A DNA stretch of 64,000 bases from Patiriisocius sp047731265 (GCF_047731265.1 NZ_CP159835.1:2356001-2420000); one strand, 5' to 3'. Counted from the first letter of the stretch, positions 1 to 9,882 are shown. Made by a program: numbers and translations. The notes: generated from the letters alone by a model not told the origin.

Positions 1-2
1 TG

Positions 3-1298
3 CCTGGAGAGTATATGACAAATTTTAGTATTAAATCTCAGGGGCTTGATGGCGTAATCAATACCAGTCAACCCATGTATTTAGATTGGAAATTAAAAGG
101 ATACCGTCATGCAAAGAGTATTAGTTATGAAAATAGGTATTCTCGTCTAACGTATGAATATGAAGGGGATAAGCATTCAAAATTAGGGCCAACTGGCGAA
201 GATGACGAGCTGGAGGTTGACGTAAATTGGTTAAATTTTAGGCAACACTTTTTTAGTTCTATGCTACTTACAGACAATTCTTTTAAAGAAGTAGCTTTTA
301 GTTCAATAGATTTAGTGGAAGACGAAGAAGTTGACACGGTATACACAAAGCAATACGGTGCTAAAATATTATTAGAACCAAGAGGAGGAGCATTGGCAGA
401 AAAAATGAACCTCTATTTTGGGCCAACAGATTATAAAATATTCAAAAAATACGATCGCAATCTAGATGAGGCAATGCCTTTAGGTTGGGGGATTTTTGGG
501 ATGATAAATAAGTTTTTAATTATACCATTATTTGGGTTTTTGAGTGGATGGATGCCTGCGGGAATTGCTATTATTTTATTGACAATTATACTTAAGCTAG
601 CCTTGTCTCCTGTGCAATACAAGCAATATGTGGCACAGGCAAAAATGAAAGTATTGAAGCCAGAAATTGACGCAATTAAAAAGAAGAACGAAGGGAATTC
701 AATGAAGATTCAACAAGAAACTATGAAACTTCAAAATATTGCAGGGGCCAGTCCGCTCAAGGGTTGTTTGCCTGCGGTATTGCAGATTCCGGTGTTTTAC
801 GCCTTATTTACATTCTTCCCAACAGCCTTTGATTTGCGTCAAAAAAGCTTCTTGTGGGCAGATGATTTATCTAGTTTTGATACCATAGCAGAGTTGCCGT
901 TTTATATTCCTTTATACGGAGACCACGTTAGTTTATTCCCGATTTTAGCATCTATCGCGATCTTTATTTATATGATGATGACGATGGGGCAGAGTATGCA
1001 AACACAACAACAGCCGGGAATGCCAAACATGAAATTTTTGATGTATTTGTCACCGTTGTTTATGTTAGTATTCTTCAATAACTACGCGAGTGGTTTATCG
1101 TTGTACTATTTTATTTCCAATTTATTGACGATCGGTATTATGCTCTTTATCAAAAACTTCATTATCGACGAAGATAAAATTCATGCAAAAATCGAAGTAA
1201 AAAAATCTAAGCCGAAAAAGCAAAGCAAGTTCTCCAAAAAGATGTCAGATATGATGGAGCAAGCAGAAGTACAAAAGAAAAACCAGAAGAAGAAATAG
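3..1298 (+). CDS. yidC: Membrane protein insertase YidC, 3' part
   Basis: YidC inserts and folds inner-membrane proteins, alone or with Sec. The frame is open from base 3 through the first ATG at 15, so the gene starts upstream of the window and the start is missing. What remains is the end of the periplasmic beta-sandwich domain (about residues 1-135), then the conserved insertase core with hydrophobic helices at roughly 160-200, 255-280, 305-325 and 345-380, including GASPLKGCLPAVLQIPVF. The C-terminus is Lys-rich (KKNQKKK), as expected for a ribosome-facing tail. Family identity is secure. The following intergenic region carries a GC-rich hairpin near 1371-1388. Confidence 0.95.
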   Translation, partial: PGEYMTNFSIKSQGLDGVINTSQPMYLDWKLKGYRHAKSISYENRYSRLTYEYEGDKHSKLGPTGEDDELEVDVNWLNFRQHFFSSMLLTDNSFKEVAFSSIDLVEDEEVDTVYTKQYGAKILLEPRGGALAEKMNLYFGPTDYKIFKKYDRNLDEAMPLGWGIFGMINKFLIIPLFGFLSGWMPAGIAIILLTIILKLALSPVQYKQYVAQAKMKVLKPEIDAIKKKNEGNSMKIQQETMKLQNIAGASPLKGCLPAVLQIPVFYALFTFFPTAFDLRQKSFLWADDLSSFDTIAELPFYIPLYGDHVSLFPILASIAIFIYMMMTMGQSMQTQQQPGMPNMKFLMYLSPLFMLVFFNNYASGLSLYYFISNLLTIGIMLFIKNFIIDEDKIHAKIEVKKSKPKKQSKFSKKMSDMMEQAEVQKKNQKKK

Positions 1299-1506
1299 TC
1301 CCACTATCTTCTTCCTAAGTGTAGGCAGACAGAAATAGGGGGTTTAAATATTAGCGTCAAATTTAAAGAGCCTTCCCTAGAGGGGAGGTTCCAGGGTGTT
1401 GGGTTTAAGTTTCTTTTTCAATTGCAAAGCTGCATTTTTTTTGAAAATGAGTTTTTAATTCAATAGAATTATTAAAAGAACGTTATGTAGTAAACGTATT
1501 AAACTT

Positions 1507-2196
1507 ATGAAATTTCTCCTCACTATTATTTCAGTTTTCTTGATTTCTTCTGGAGCGCTTTTAGCCCAAGAAATAAACCTTATGGATGCTAATGGGAAGC
1601 GCCATGGTGTATGGAAAAAGAGCTACCCTAATACAAAACAACTCCGCTACCAAGGTCAATTTGACCACGGAAGAGAGATAGGTGTATTTAATTTTTACTG
1701 CGAAGAATGTGGAAATCAGCCCTATGCAATCAAAGAATTTAAAGGCAACGGAGAGGTCTTGGTAACGTATTTCACAAAAAAAGGCAAGCTGGTAAGTGAA
1801 GGTAAAATGATAGGAAAGACAAGGGAAGGAGAATGGCTCACTTATCATAAAAACTCTAAGGAGGTAATGATCAGAGAAAACTACCGCAATGATAAATTAG
1901 ATGGCGTTGTAACTACCTACTATGGAAATAAAGTGGTAACGGAAACGACCCCCTATAAAAATGGAATAAAAGAAGGTCTAAGTAAAAACTATTCGTATGA
2001 AGGGAAGCTTTTAAATGAGTTGACCTATCAAAACGATAAGTTGTACGGCCCTGCAGTTTATTATAATCCCACTGGTGAAAAAACAATCGAAGGTCAATAT
2101 AAAAAAGGCCGTAAAGATGGCATTTGGAAATACTATAAAAATGGAAAAGTAGCGGTTGAAGAAAAATTTCCGAAGCTTTTAAAAAAGAAAGATTAA
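1507..2196 (+). CDS. Secreted MORN/YwqK-like repeat protein
   Basis: The 229-residue protein starts with a signal peptide (about residues 1-20, ending at LLAQ). It then has repeated motifs of the form G-x-W/Y-x-x-Y/F-x-N-G-K, for example GEWLTYHKNSK, GIWKYYKNGK and the related YYNPTGEK. These resemble MORN repeats and the YwqK toxin-antitoxin-associated repeat family. No enzymatic residues are evident. Such proteins are common and mostly uncharacterised in Bacteroidota; the label antitoxin in databases is by homology only. The gene stands alone, with 60 bp to proC. Confidence 0.75.
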   Translation: MKFLLTIISVFLISSGALLAQEINLMDANGKRHGVWKKSYPNTKQLRYQGQFDHGREIGVFNFYCEECGNQPYAIKEFKGNGEVLVTYFTKKGKLVSEGKMIGKTREGEWLTYHKNSKEVMIRENYRNDKLDGVVTTYYGNKVVTETTPYKNGIKEGLSKNYSYEGKLLNELTYQNDKLYGPAVYYNPTGEKTIEGQYKKGRKDGIWKYYKNGKVAVEEKFPKLLKKKD

Positions 2197-2255
2197 TGAA
2201 AATTAGCATAGCCATATTTTGTAATTTCACTTAGTTGTAAATAAAGAATACTAGT

Positions 2256-3053
2256 ATGGAAGACAAGAAAATCGCAATTTTAGGATGTGGAAATTTGGGG
2301 ATATCGATATTAAATGGATTGTTAACAATGCCAAACATAAAGGCGAGTAATATTACCGTAACAAAGAGGAATATAGATACACTAGAGCATTATAAAAGTA
2401 AGGGAGTACAAATCTCTAATGATAATAATGAGGCAGTAAAATCCTCTCAAATTATAATAATAGCCCTTAAACCGTATAATATTTTAGAAGTACTAGATGA
2501 AATTAAAGGCAGCTTAAATAAGGATACCCACATTCTTATTTCATTGGCAACAGGTGTTTTATTAAAAGATATTCAAAAAGCGGTAGTAATTCCAGTTCCA
2601 GTATTTAGAGCGATGCCTAATACAGCAGCAGATGTTTCTACAGCAATGACCTGTATTTGTTCTAATACAGGAGATAGGGAAAAGATACTTTTAGTACATC
2701 AATGTTTTGACTCGATAGGTCAAACCTTATTTATTAATGAAGGATTAATGGATGCTGCTACGGTACTAGGAGCCTGTGGTATTGCCTTTGTTTTGCGTTT
2801 TATGAGGGCTATGGTTCAGGGGGGCATTCAGATTGGTTTTGATTCTACTACGGCAAATACCATCGTCAATCAAACGGTACTTGGCGCAGCACAATTACTC
2901 AGCCAGCGTAACCAACATCCAGAATTTGAAATAGATAAAGTAACGACCCCAAAAGGATGTACCATTACAGGTTTAAACGAGATGGAACACAATGGTTTTA
3001 GCTCTGCTTTAATCAAAGGTATTGTAACTTCTTATGAGGCTATAGAAAAATAA
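2256..3053 (+). CDS. proC: Pyrroline-5-carboxylate reductase
   Basis: ProC carries out the last step of proline synthesis, reducing 1-pyrroline-5-carboxylate to proline with NAD(P)H. The N-terminal Rossmann fold begins with the dinucleotide motif GCGNLG (residues 10-15). The conserved segment VFRAMPNTAA (around residue 118) and the C-terminal dimerisation helices, ending in TTPKGCTITGLNEME, are typical of the family. The length of 265 residues is normal. The gene is followed by mnmA after a 49-bp gap. Confidence 0.93.
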   Translation: MEDKKIAILGCGNLGISILNGLLTMPNIKASNITVTKRNIDTLEHYKSKGVQISNDNNEAVKSSQIIIIALKPYNILEVLDEIKGSLNKDTHILISLATGVLLKDIQKAVVIPVPVFRAMPNTAADVSTAMTCICSNTGDREKILLVHQCFDSIGQTLFINEGLMDAATVLGACGIAFVLRFMRAMVQGGIQIGFDSTTANTIVNQTVLGAAQLLSQRNQHPEFEIDKVTTPKGCTITGLNEMEHNGFSSALIKGIVTSYEAIEK

Positions 3054-3102
3054 ACAATACAATTGCAAACTCCTGCTATCTATTTGTAATTTTACAAGCT
3101 TA

Positions 3103-4302
3103 ATGGAAAATAAAAAAACCGTAGTAGTTGGTCTCAGTGGAGGCGTGGATTCGAGCGTTGCAGCCTATCTTTTAAAGCAGCAGGGTTATAACGTTATTGG
3201 GCTATTTATGAAAAATTGGCACGATGATACGGTAACCATTTCAGAAGAGTGTCCTTGGTTAGAAGATAGTAATGACGCTATGCTCGTAGCGCAAAAATTA
3301 GGTATTCCTTTTCAGACTATAGATTTAAGTCAAGAATACAAAGAACGTATTGTGGACTATATGTTTAGAGAATATAAGCAGGGAAGAACTCCAAATCCAG
3401 ATGTACTTTGTAACCGTGAAATTAAATTTGATGTCTTTCTTAAAATTGCTTTAAATCTGGGTGCAGATTACGTAGCAACGGGACATTATTGCCGTACTTT
3501 GACTGCGATCAATAAAAATGGAGATTCAATACATCACTTATTAGTAGGAAAAGATCCAAACAAGGATCAAAGTTATTTCTTATGCCAATTATCGCAGGAG
3601 CAATTATCCAAAACATTATTTCCAATTGGAGAACTTCTAAAACCAGAAGTTCGAAAAATAGCCGCTGCACAACATTTAGTAACTGCAGAAAAACGCGATT
3701 CGCAGGGACTTTGTTTTATCGGAAAAGTACGTTTACCGGAATTTTTGCAACAACAATTAGCGCCCAAAAAAGGAGTGATTGTGGAAGTGCCTTCAGATTC
3801 TGAAAAATATAAAGTTGAAAAAATTTCTTTTGATTCTGAGCTACAACAATTAAAAAAGGTGTCTGCTAAAACCAAATATTTCACCACTGACGGCGCAATC
3901 GTAGGAGAACACAACGGAGCGCATTATTTTACAAATGGACAACGTAAGGGATTAGCTGTTGGTGGGACTAAAGAAGCTTTGTTTGTAATTGCTACAGATG
4001 TAAAAGAGAATGTAATTTATACGGGACAAGGAAAAAATCATCCGGGATTATATCGCAGCGGACTCTTTATTGAAAACGAAGAAATACATTGGATCAGGCA
4101 AGACTTATCACTAAAGGATACTGAAACTTTGGAGGTGATGGCGCGTATTAGATATCGTCAACCATTAGAAGAGGCTACCTTACATAAAACCGTAAATGGG
4201 CTATACGTTATTTTCAAGAATCCACAATCTGCAATTACTGAAGGTCAATTCGCAGCTTGGTATGATGGAGATGAGTGTTTGGGTAGTGGTGTTATTTCTT
4301 AG
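3103..4302 (+). CDS. mnmA: tRNA-specific 2-thiouridylase MnmA
   Basis: MnmA makes the 2-thio group at the wobble uridine (U34) of tRNA-Lys, -Glu and -Gln, receiving sulfur from a persulfide relay. The PP-loop ATP-binding motif GLSGGVDSS is at residues 10-18. The catalytic cysteines are in the NPDVLCNREIKF segment (about residue 105) and in SQGLCFIG (about residue 203). A beta-barrel C-terminal domain follows. At 399 residues it is slightly longer than the usual ~360-370 because of a Lys-rich insert around residues 225-265. A weak TAnnTTT promoter element lies within 20 bp of the ATG. Confidence 0.95.
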   Translation: MENKKTVVVGLSGGVDSSVAAYLLKQQGYNVIGLFMKNWHDDTVTISEECPWLEDSNDAMLVAQKLGIPFQTIDLSQEYKERIVDYMFREYKQGRTPNPDVLCNREIKFDVFLKIALNLGADYVATGHYCRTLTAINKNGDSIHHLLVGKDPNKDQSYFLCQLSQEQLSKTLFPIGELLKPEVRKIAAAQHLVTAEKRDSQGLCFIGKVRLPEFLQQQLAPKKGVIVEVPSDSEKYKVEKISFDSELQQLKKVSAKTKYFTTDGAIVGEHNGAHYFTNGQRKGLAVGGTKEALFVIATDVKENVIYTGQGKNHPGLYRSGLFIENEEIHWIRQDLSLKDTETLEVMARIRYRQPLEEATLHKTVNGLYVIFKNPQSAITEGQFAAWYDGDECLGSGVIS

Positions 4303-4366
4303 TCAAAAATTGTTAGTCTGCCATTTCCTTTTTACCTTGTAACTGAAAAAGAAAAAAAACACTATT

Positions 4367-5989
4367 ATGAAAAAATTACTCATCTTGTTCGGGCTATTAA
4401 TAGTGGGAACAATAACTGCGCAAGAGGACGCACTCGTGTTCTTCGCAGATAAAGAGAATGTGGCAGACGCGTTGACAAATCCAATTACAATTTTAACGCA
4501 AGAATCCTTAGACCGAAAACAATTACATAGCACTCCAATAGACGAAAGAGACGTTCCTGTAAACGAAGATTACATTGCGGTAATAAAAAATACAAACGGA
4601 ATTACAGTGTATTCAAAATCTAAATGGATGAATTCTGTTTATGTAAGAGGTTCAGAAAGCAATATTAATTCTCTGCTGGACTTAGCTTTTGTAACCGAAG
4701 TAGAATATATGGACAAAAATCTAAATTTTACAGGAGGTAATGGGGGAGACTCCGATGATAAATTTATAATCGAGAATGAGTCTTCCAGAATAAACTACGA
4801 TTATGGAGCGGCAGCAAATCAGGTAGAAATGATTGATGTGGACTTTTTGCACCAACAAGATTATAATGGCGAAGGAATGGTTGTCGCTGTCTTAGATAGT
4901 GGTTTTCCAACAATTTTATCGAATCCCGCATTTGATCATATAAACGATGAAGGCAGAGTCATAGATACCTATGATTTTGTAACCCGTCAAGTGAGCCCAG
5001 ACGGTTCTGGATCTCATGGTTTAAGAACCTCTAGTGATATTGCTGGACTTGATGATGGTAATTTTGTAGGAACAGCGCCAGGAGCTTCTTTTATCTATTA
5101 TGTTACTGAAGAAGGAGGCGCAGAGAATCCAGTAGAAGAAGCATATTGGTTAGAAGCATTAGAGCGAGCAGATAGCTTAGGAGTAGATGTGGTAAATACC
5201 TCTTTAGGATATCAAGACTTTGATAATTCTAACTATGATTATGAGTATGCCGATTTAGATGGCGAAACTACAATTGGTGCAAGAGCCGGTAATCTAGCCT
5301 TTGATAAGGGGATGCTATTAGTAACCTCTGGCGGAAATGATGGCAATGATGGTTTTGGTTTTGTAGCATCCCCAGGAGATTCAAAAGGTGTTTTTACGGT
5401 AGGTGCGGTAGATGCAGATGAAAATTATGTAAGCTTTAGTTCTTTTGGACCAACGGTAGATGGTCGTGTAAAACCAGACGTGATGGCTCAAGGCGCTGTC
5501 GCTGCGGTAATTGACGAAAGCGGAAATGTAGATTTTAATAATGGAACTTCGTTTAGTTCTCCTATTATTGCTGGTGCGGTTGCAAGTTTATGGCAATCTA
5601 GGCCTGCAGCTACAAACGTACAGATTATGCAAATAGTTCGAGAATCTGCTCATTTATTTGACACTCCAACGAACGAAATGGGTTACGGAATCCCAAACTT
5701 TCAAGATGCTTACAATGCTTTACAGCTATTAGCGTTTGAAGATGTTTTAGCAGCGACACAATTTGGTATGTATCCTAATCCCGCTGAAAATTTCGTCAAT
5801 TTTTCTATGCCGCAAAATATTAGTTCTGCAACAGTATCGTTGTATACTTTGAGTGGACAGCAGCTCAATACAAAAGTACTTTCGAACGTAGATTCTCAGT
5901 TAGATATTTCATCATTGGCCACGGGAATGTATTTGGTAACAGTAGTGTCAGAAAACAATTCTAATTCATTTAAAATCATCAAAAAGTAG
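4367..5989 (+). CDS. S8 family subtilisin-like serine protease with T9SS sorting domain
   Basis: This is a secreted serine endopeptidase of 540 residues. A signal peptide (MKKLLILFGLLIVGTITAQ) is followed by a propeptide-like region. The subtilase triad is readable: Asp in AVLDSGFP (about residue 178), His in GSGSHGLRTSSDIAG (about 218) and Ser in NGTSFSSPIIAG (about 397). The last ~75 residues start at FGMYPNPAENFVNFSM and form a type A T9SS C-terminal sorting domain, so the enzyme is predicted to cross the outer membrane by type IX secretion. Its stop codon overlaps the GTG start of the next gene, suggesting co-transcription. Confidence 0.92.
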   Translation: MKKLLILFGLLIVGTITAQEDALVFFADKENVADALTNPITILTQESLDRKQLHSTPIDERDVPVNEDYIAVIKNTNGITVYSKSKWMNSVYVRGSESNINSLLDLAFVTEVEYMDKNLNFTGGNGGDSDDKFIIENESSRINYDYGAAANQVEMIDVDFLHQQDYNGEGMVVAVLDSGFPTILSNPAFDHINDEGRVIDTYDFVTRQVSPDGSGSHGLRTSSDIAGLDDGNFVGTAPGASFIYYVTEEGGAENPVEEAYWLEALERADSLGVDVVNTSLGYQDFDNSNYDYEYADLDGETTIGARAGNLAFDKGMLLVTSGGNDGNDGFGFVASPGDSKGVFTVGAVDADENYVSFSSFGPTVDGRVKPDVMAQGAVAAVIDESGNVDFNNGTSFSSPIIAGAVASLWQSRPAATNVQIMQIVRESAHLFDTPTNEMGYGIPNFQDAYNALQLLAFEDVLAATQFGMYPNPAENFVNFSMPQNISSATVSLYTLSGQQLNTKVLSNVDSQLDISSLATGMYLVTVVSENNSNSFKIIKK

Positions 5990-6930
5990 TGGCGAATACA
6001 ATTAAGCAGCTTTTTAATATTGAATACCCACTCATTCAAGCAGGAATGATTTGGAATAGTGGTTGGCGACTTGCTAGTGCTGTTAGTAATGCCGGCGGTC
6101 TAGGGCTTTTAGGAGCTGGAAGTATGTACCCAGAAATTTTATTAGAGCACATTCAAAAATGTAAAAAGGCAACTGATAAACCTTTTGGAGTTAATGTCCC
6201 GATGTTATATCCAGACATGGAGGAAATTATAAATATAATCATCGATAAAGGTGTTAAAATTGTTTTTACGTCCGCAGGGAATCCTAAAACACACACGGCG
6301 CGCTTAAAAGAAGAGGGTATTACTGTGGTACACGTTGTGAGTAGTGTGAAATTTGCACTAAAAGCGCAGGAAGCAGGAGTTGATGCTGTGGTTGCTGAAG
6401 GCTTTGAGGCAGGGGGTCATAATGGCCGTGATGAAACCACTACGTTTACCCTAATTCCAATGATCAAAGAGCAATTGTCTATTCCAGTAATCGCTGCAGG
6501 AGGAATTGCAACAGGACGCGGAATGTTAGCAGCAATGGTTCTAGGAGCGGACGGAGTACAAGTGGGAAGTAGGTTTGTAGCAAGTGAAGAAAGCAGCGCA
6601 CACTTAGCGTTTAAAAAAATGGTAGTTGCTGCTAAAGAGGGAGATACCTTATTAACCTTAAAAGAGCTAGCACCAGTTCGCTTATTAAAGAATAAGTTCT
6701 TTGACGAAGTGATGGAGCTGTATTCAAAGAATCCTACTAAAGAAGATCTTATAAAATTACTAGGACGCGCGCGTGCAAAGCGCGGAATGTTTGAAGGAGA
6801 TCTTGAAGATGGGGAACTAGAAATTGGACAAATTGCAGGACTTATTCATAGCATAAAACCTGCTGCGGAAATCGTAGCAGAAATAATACGCGATTATGAA
6901 GCAGCAAAGGTTTCATTTTTTGAAAGCTAA
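5989..6930 (+). CDS. Nitronate monooxygenase / 2-nitropropane dioxygenase-like flavoprotein
   Basis: This is a TIM-barrel FMN enzyme of 313 residues. The characteristic segment AEGFEAGGHNGRDE (about 134-147) and the phosphate-binding loops PVIAAGGIATGRG and GADGVQVGSRF are clear. The family oxidises nitronates; FabK-like enoyl-ACP reductases share the fold, so the substrate is not certain. The start is GTG at 5989, overlapping the upstream TAG by one base (TAGTG). The tight overlap with a secreted protease gene is translational coupling rather than an obvious functional link. Confidence 0.85.
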   Translation: MANTIKQLFNIEYPLIQAGMIWNSGWRLASAVSNAGGLGLLGAGSMYPEILLEHIQKCKKATDKPFGVNVPMLYPDMEEIINIIIDKGVKIVFTSAGNPKTHTARLKEEGITVVHVVSSVKFALKAQEAGVDAVVAEGFEAGGHNGRDETTTFTLIPMIKEQLSIPVIAAGGIATGRGMLAAMVLGADGVQVGSRFVASEESSAHLAFKKMVVAAKEGDTLLTLKELAPVRLLKNKFFDEVMELYSKNPTKEDLIKLLGRARAKRGMFEGDLEDGELEIGQIAGLIHSIKPAAEIVAEIIRDYEAAKVSFFES

Positions 6931-7160
6931 TTGCAAAAATAATAGCCGTGTTAGTTAAATCTTGATCTTTTAAGATTGCTGAAAATGGTGCTGTATTTTC
7001 TTCTGAGCAGGCGGTATTTTGAAAATTTGTTTCCGAAATTCTATCGGTATCTTCAACAAGAAAAATAGCTTTTTCATTTGTGATAAAAAGGCTTAATAGT
7101 GGGTAAAATTAGTCAACAAAGGCTTCTTTAGTTAAGAACCAATTAAATTAGGTTATTATT

Positions 7161-7600
7161 CTAGAAAGCAGTTCTTCTGTGTTTTTTTGACCAATACTCA
7201 AGTTTTAGGCTGTGTGCTTGAGTGATGAGGTATCTGCTATACGCAATGGCATTAGCTTCTGTTAAATAGAAACCTGTTTCGTTTATATATCCATTAATAT
7301 TATCCGGTTCAAAACCATCAAAACATGCTTCCATAATTGGGTCAAATAATAAAATCTGACGAATGTCTAACCAAATTTTCATTTTCAAAACCTTCTTATA
7401 CATTGCCTACTACAATTGCAGGGAAATCTCCTTGTTCTTTTCGAAAATTCCCTGTCTTACTACCTATAACTAAGCGATAATTGTCTTTTCTTGTGCTATT
7501 AGGTTCGCCATAAGTTCTGGAGATGCATCAAATGCATCTAGGTCTTTTACTTGAGCATTGGTTTTATAATCATTGGGTAACTCATCAAGCCGACAATCAA
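7161..7600 (-). pseudogene. Decayed gene of unknown family
   Basis: The minus strand carries consecutive protein-like stretches in different frames: one reading DELPNDYKTNAQVKDLDAF (about 7510-7590), one reading YRLVIGSKTGNF (about 7410-7470), and one ending as an 80-residue open frame (7161-7403) with FDGFEPDNINGYINETGFYL. The phase changes between them imply at least two indels. I do not recognise the family. The rest of 6931-7718 holds nothing else I can support. Confidence 0.45.
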
Positions 7601-7718
7601 AGACACTTTAAGTTTGATTTATGTGTATATTAAAATACTTTTCGGGAAGGATCTTCTTGAAAAGAAAATTACTATCGTCTTCATTTCAATAATTAGTATC
7701 TTCGCTTAAAACGTTTAT

Positions 7719-7985
7719 ATGCCCTTAAATAATAATGATATTTTCAAAAAACTGCGTGTAGCTCATAAATTGAGGGATGACGATATTGTAAAGATCTTAG
7801 AACTTGTTGATTTTAAAGTAAGTAAAAGCGAGTTAGGTGCTTTTTTTAGAAATGAAGAACACCCTAAATATATGGAGTGTGGAGACCAAATTCTGCGTAA
7901 TTTTTTGAACGGACTTATCGTTCATCTTAGAGGGCCTATGCCAAAAAAGGAACCACAGAAACCTAAAAGTCCCGTTAAAAAATAA
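7719..7985 (+). CDS. Single-domain DUF1456 (YehS-like) protein
   Basis: The 88-residue protein matches one DUF1456 unit: NNNDIFKKLRVAHKLRDDDI, then ILELVDFKVSKSELGAFFR, then the conserved CGDQILRNFLNGLI. E. coli YehS has two such units in about 156 residues; this one matches the second. The C-terminus is a Lys/Pro-rich tail (PKKEPQKPKSPVKK). Function is unknown. The gene stands alone between a decayed region and sucC. Confidence 0.85.
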   Translation: MPLNNNDIFKKLRVAHKLRDDDIVKILELVDFKVSKSELGAFFRNEEHPKYMECGDQILRNFLNGLIVHLRGPMPKKEPQKPKSPVKK

Positions 7986-8099
7986 TATCTATTTCAAAGC
8001 AAAAACGGTTAGTACATTCGATGCACATTTAGTATTTTTACAATTCGAGATATAGATTTTTTACTAATTTAATTTTACCCGTCTGCACGGGCAATGAAT

Positions 8100-9290
8100 A
8101 TGAATTTACACGAATATCAAGGAAAAGAAGTTTTAAACAGTTTTGGAGTAACAATCCAACGTGGTATTGTTGCACAAACTCCTGATGAGGCAGTTGCTGC
8201 AGCTAAAAAGTTGACTGAAGATACAGGAACAGGATGGCACGTTATCAAAGCACAAGTTCACGCAGGTGGTCGTGGAAAAGGTGGTGGAGTAAAACTTGCT
8301 AAGAATCTTGATGAGGTAAGAACAATAGCAGGCCAAATTATAGGAATGAATCTTATTACTCCTCAAACAAGCGCTGAGGGTAAGAAAGTACACCAAGTGC
8401 TAGTCGCAGAGGATGTATATTATCCAGGTGACAGCGAACCAGAAGAATATTACATAAGTGTTCTTTTAAACCGTACTACTGGTAGAAATATGATTATGTA
8501 TTCTACAGAAGGTGGAATGGATATTGAAACGGTTGCTGAAGAAACACCGCATCTTATTTTCCACGAGGAAATAGATCCTGCAACGGGGTTATTGCCATTC
8601 CAGGCTAGAAAAGTAGCATTTAATTTAGGATTGAGCGGTACCGCGTTCAAGGGAATGACAAAATTTGTTACTGCACTTGTAAAGGCCTATGAATCTAGCG
8701 ATTCGTCAATGTTCGAAATTAATCCAGTTTTGAAAACTAGCGACGATAAAATTATTGCCGTTGATGCAAAAGTGAGTATTGATGATAATGCGCTTTTTCG
8801 TCATAAAGATTATGAAGCAATGCGAGATTTAAGAGAAGAAAACCCTGTTGAAGTTGAAGCAAGGGCTGTAGGACTAAACTATGTTGACCTTGAGGGAAAT
8901 GTAGGATGTATGGTAAATGGAGCAGGACTTGCAATGGCAACGATGGATTTAATCAAACAGGCAGGTGGTGAACCTGCAAATTTCTTAGATGTTGGAGGTA
9001 CAGCGGATGCAGAAAGAGTAGAAGCAGCCTTTAATTTAATATTAAAAGACCCTGCTGTTAAAGCAATTTTAGTGAATATTTTTGGTGGTATTGTTCGATG
9101 TGATCGTGTTGCACAAGGTATTGTAGATGCCTACAAAAATATGGGTACGATTAATGTTCCTATTATTGTGCGCTTACAAGGGACCAATGCAGATATAGCG
9201 AAAGAACTAATAGATAATAGTGGTCTTGATGTACAGAGCGCTATAGAGTTTCAAGAAGCGGCAGATAAAGTACAAGCAGTGCTTGCATAA
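8100..9290 (+). CDS. sucC: Succinate-CoA ligase (ADP-forming) subunit beta
   Basis: SucC is the beta subunit of succinyl-CoA synthetase, which converts succinyl-CoA to succinate with formation of ATP/GTP in the TCA cycle. The N-terminus MNLHEYQGKEVL is canonical, so I prefer the ATG at 8100 over the in-frame ATG two codons upstream (8094). The ATP-grasp fold includes AQVHAGGRGKGGGVKLAK, and the C-terminal CoA-ligase domain includes DVGGTADAERVEAAF and NIFGGIVRCDRVA. The length of 396 residues is normal. The alpha subunit gene sucD is not adjacent. A strong terminator follows. Confidence 0.97.
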   Translation: MNLHEYQGKEVLNSFGVTIQRGIVAQTPDEAVAAAKKLTEDTGTGWHVIKAQVHAGGRGKGGGVKLAKNLDEVRTIAGQIIGMNLITPQTSAEGKKVHQVLVAEDVYYPGDSEPEEYYISVLLNRTTGRNMIMYSTEGGMDIETVAEETPHLIFHEEIDPATGLLPFQARKVAFNLGLSGTAFKGMTKFVTALVKAYESSDSSMFEINPVLKTSDDKIIAVDAKVSIDDNALFRHKDYEAMRDLREENPVEVEARAVGLNYVDLEGNVGCMVNGAGLAMATMDLIKQAGGEPANFLDVGGTADAERVEAAFNLILKDPAVKAILVNIFGGIVRCDRVAQGIVDAYKNMGTINVPIIVRLQGTNADIAKELIDNSGLDVQSAIEFQEAADKVQAVLA

Positions 9291-9311
9291 AAACATAAAA
9301 ATAGTCTGTAT

Positions 9312-9346
9312 AAAAAAGCCTCAACATTATGTTTGAGGCTTTTTTT
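9312..9346 (+). terminator. Rho-independent terminator after sucC
   Basis: The arms AAAAAAGCCTCAA and TTGAGGCTTTTTT flank an ~8-nt loop and end in a T-run. The hairpin lies 20 bp after the sucC stop and ends 15 bp before the next ATG. It is symmetric enough to act in both directions. Confidence 0.9.
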
Positions 9347-9360
9347 AGTATATTTAGAAT

Positions 9361-9756
9361 ATGAACAGCGATAGTAAGGCTCTTATTAGTGATTTGATAC
9401 AAATTGCAAAGGCAGACGGAAAAGTAACCGCAAGCGAATATGATTTTATAGTTAGCTTGGCTTTAAAAATGGATGTTACGGAAGAAGAAGTAAAGATCCT
9501 TTTTGAAAACCCGCTACCCTCTAAGAAACTTCTTAGTGAATTAGAACGCATCACTCATTTTTATAAATTGATACTTACAATGAATATCGATAACGAAACT
9601 CATAAAAAAGAGTTGGTAGCCGTCCGTAATTTTGGTTTAAAAATGGGAGTTAGGCAAGGCGTTGTTGATCAAATGCTTGTTAAGATGAATGAATATGAAA
9701 ACAAGATCATTCCGAGTAATGAGATTTTGAAGATTTTTAATACGTATTATAATTGA
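9361..9756 (+). CDS. TerB-like (tellurite-resistance fold) protein
   Basis: The 131-residue all-helical protein has the TerB-type opening ISDLIQIAKADGKVTASEYDFI, with the acidic/Gly turn ADGKV typical of this fold, and later helices such as NFGLKMGVRQGVV. TerB-like domains are thought to be metal- or scaffold-related, but the role is unknown. It is not in a ter gene cluster. The start at 9361 lies just after the sucC terminator. Confidence 0.65.
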   Translation: MNSDSKALISDLIQIAKADGKVTASEYDFIVSLALKMDVTEEEVKILFENPLPSKKLLSELERITHFYKLILTMNIDNETHKKELVAVRNFGLKMGVRQGVVDQMLVKMNEYENKIIPSNEILKIFNTYYN

Positions 9757-9844
9757 TAAAAACATATTAATACTTAAATCTGAACACTTTTCAATCGCCT
9801 TTTTAGATATGATGCGGTTTTGTTTGATTGGTATAAAAGCTAAA

Positions 9845-9882
9845 TTTTTGCCAAGATATATTTTAATTTTAATATAGATTTG
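9845..9882 (+). promoter_or_regulatory. Bacteroidota-type promoter before a non-coding region
   Basis: A TTTTTG element (9845-9850) lies 24 bp before a perfect TAnnTTTG match, TAGATTTG (9875-9882). The same 24-bp spacing occurs at the menA promoter in this window. No open reading frame starts downstream before the hairpin terminator at 10097-10131, so the promoter points at a putative ncRNA. Confidence 0.55.

Noticed and set aside
1561..2230. Antisense open frames over the MORN gene and similar shadows elsewhere (for example 3573-3914, 12150-12581, 21662-22255, 61237-61503)
   Set aside because: They lie opposite convincing genes, have unlikely composition and no homology that I recognise.
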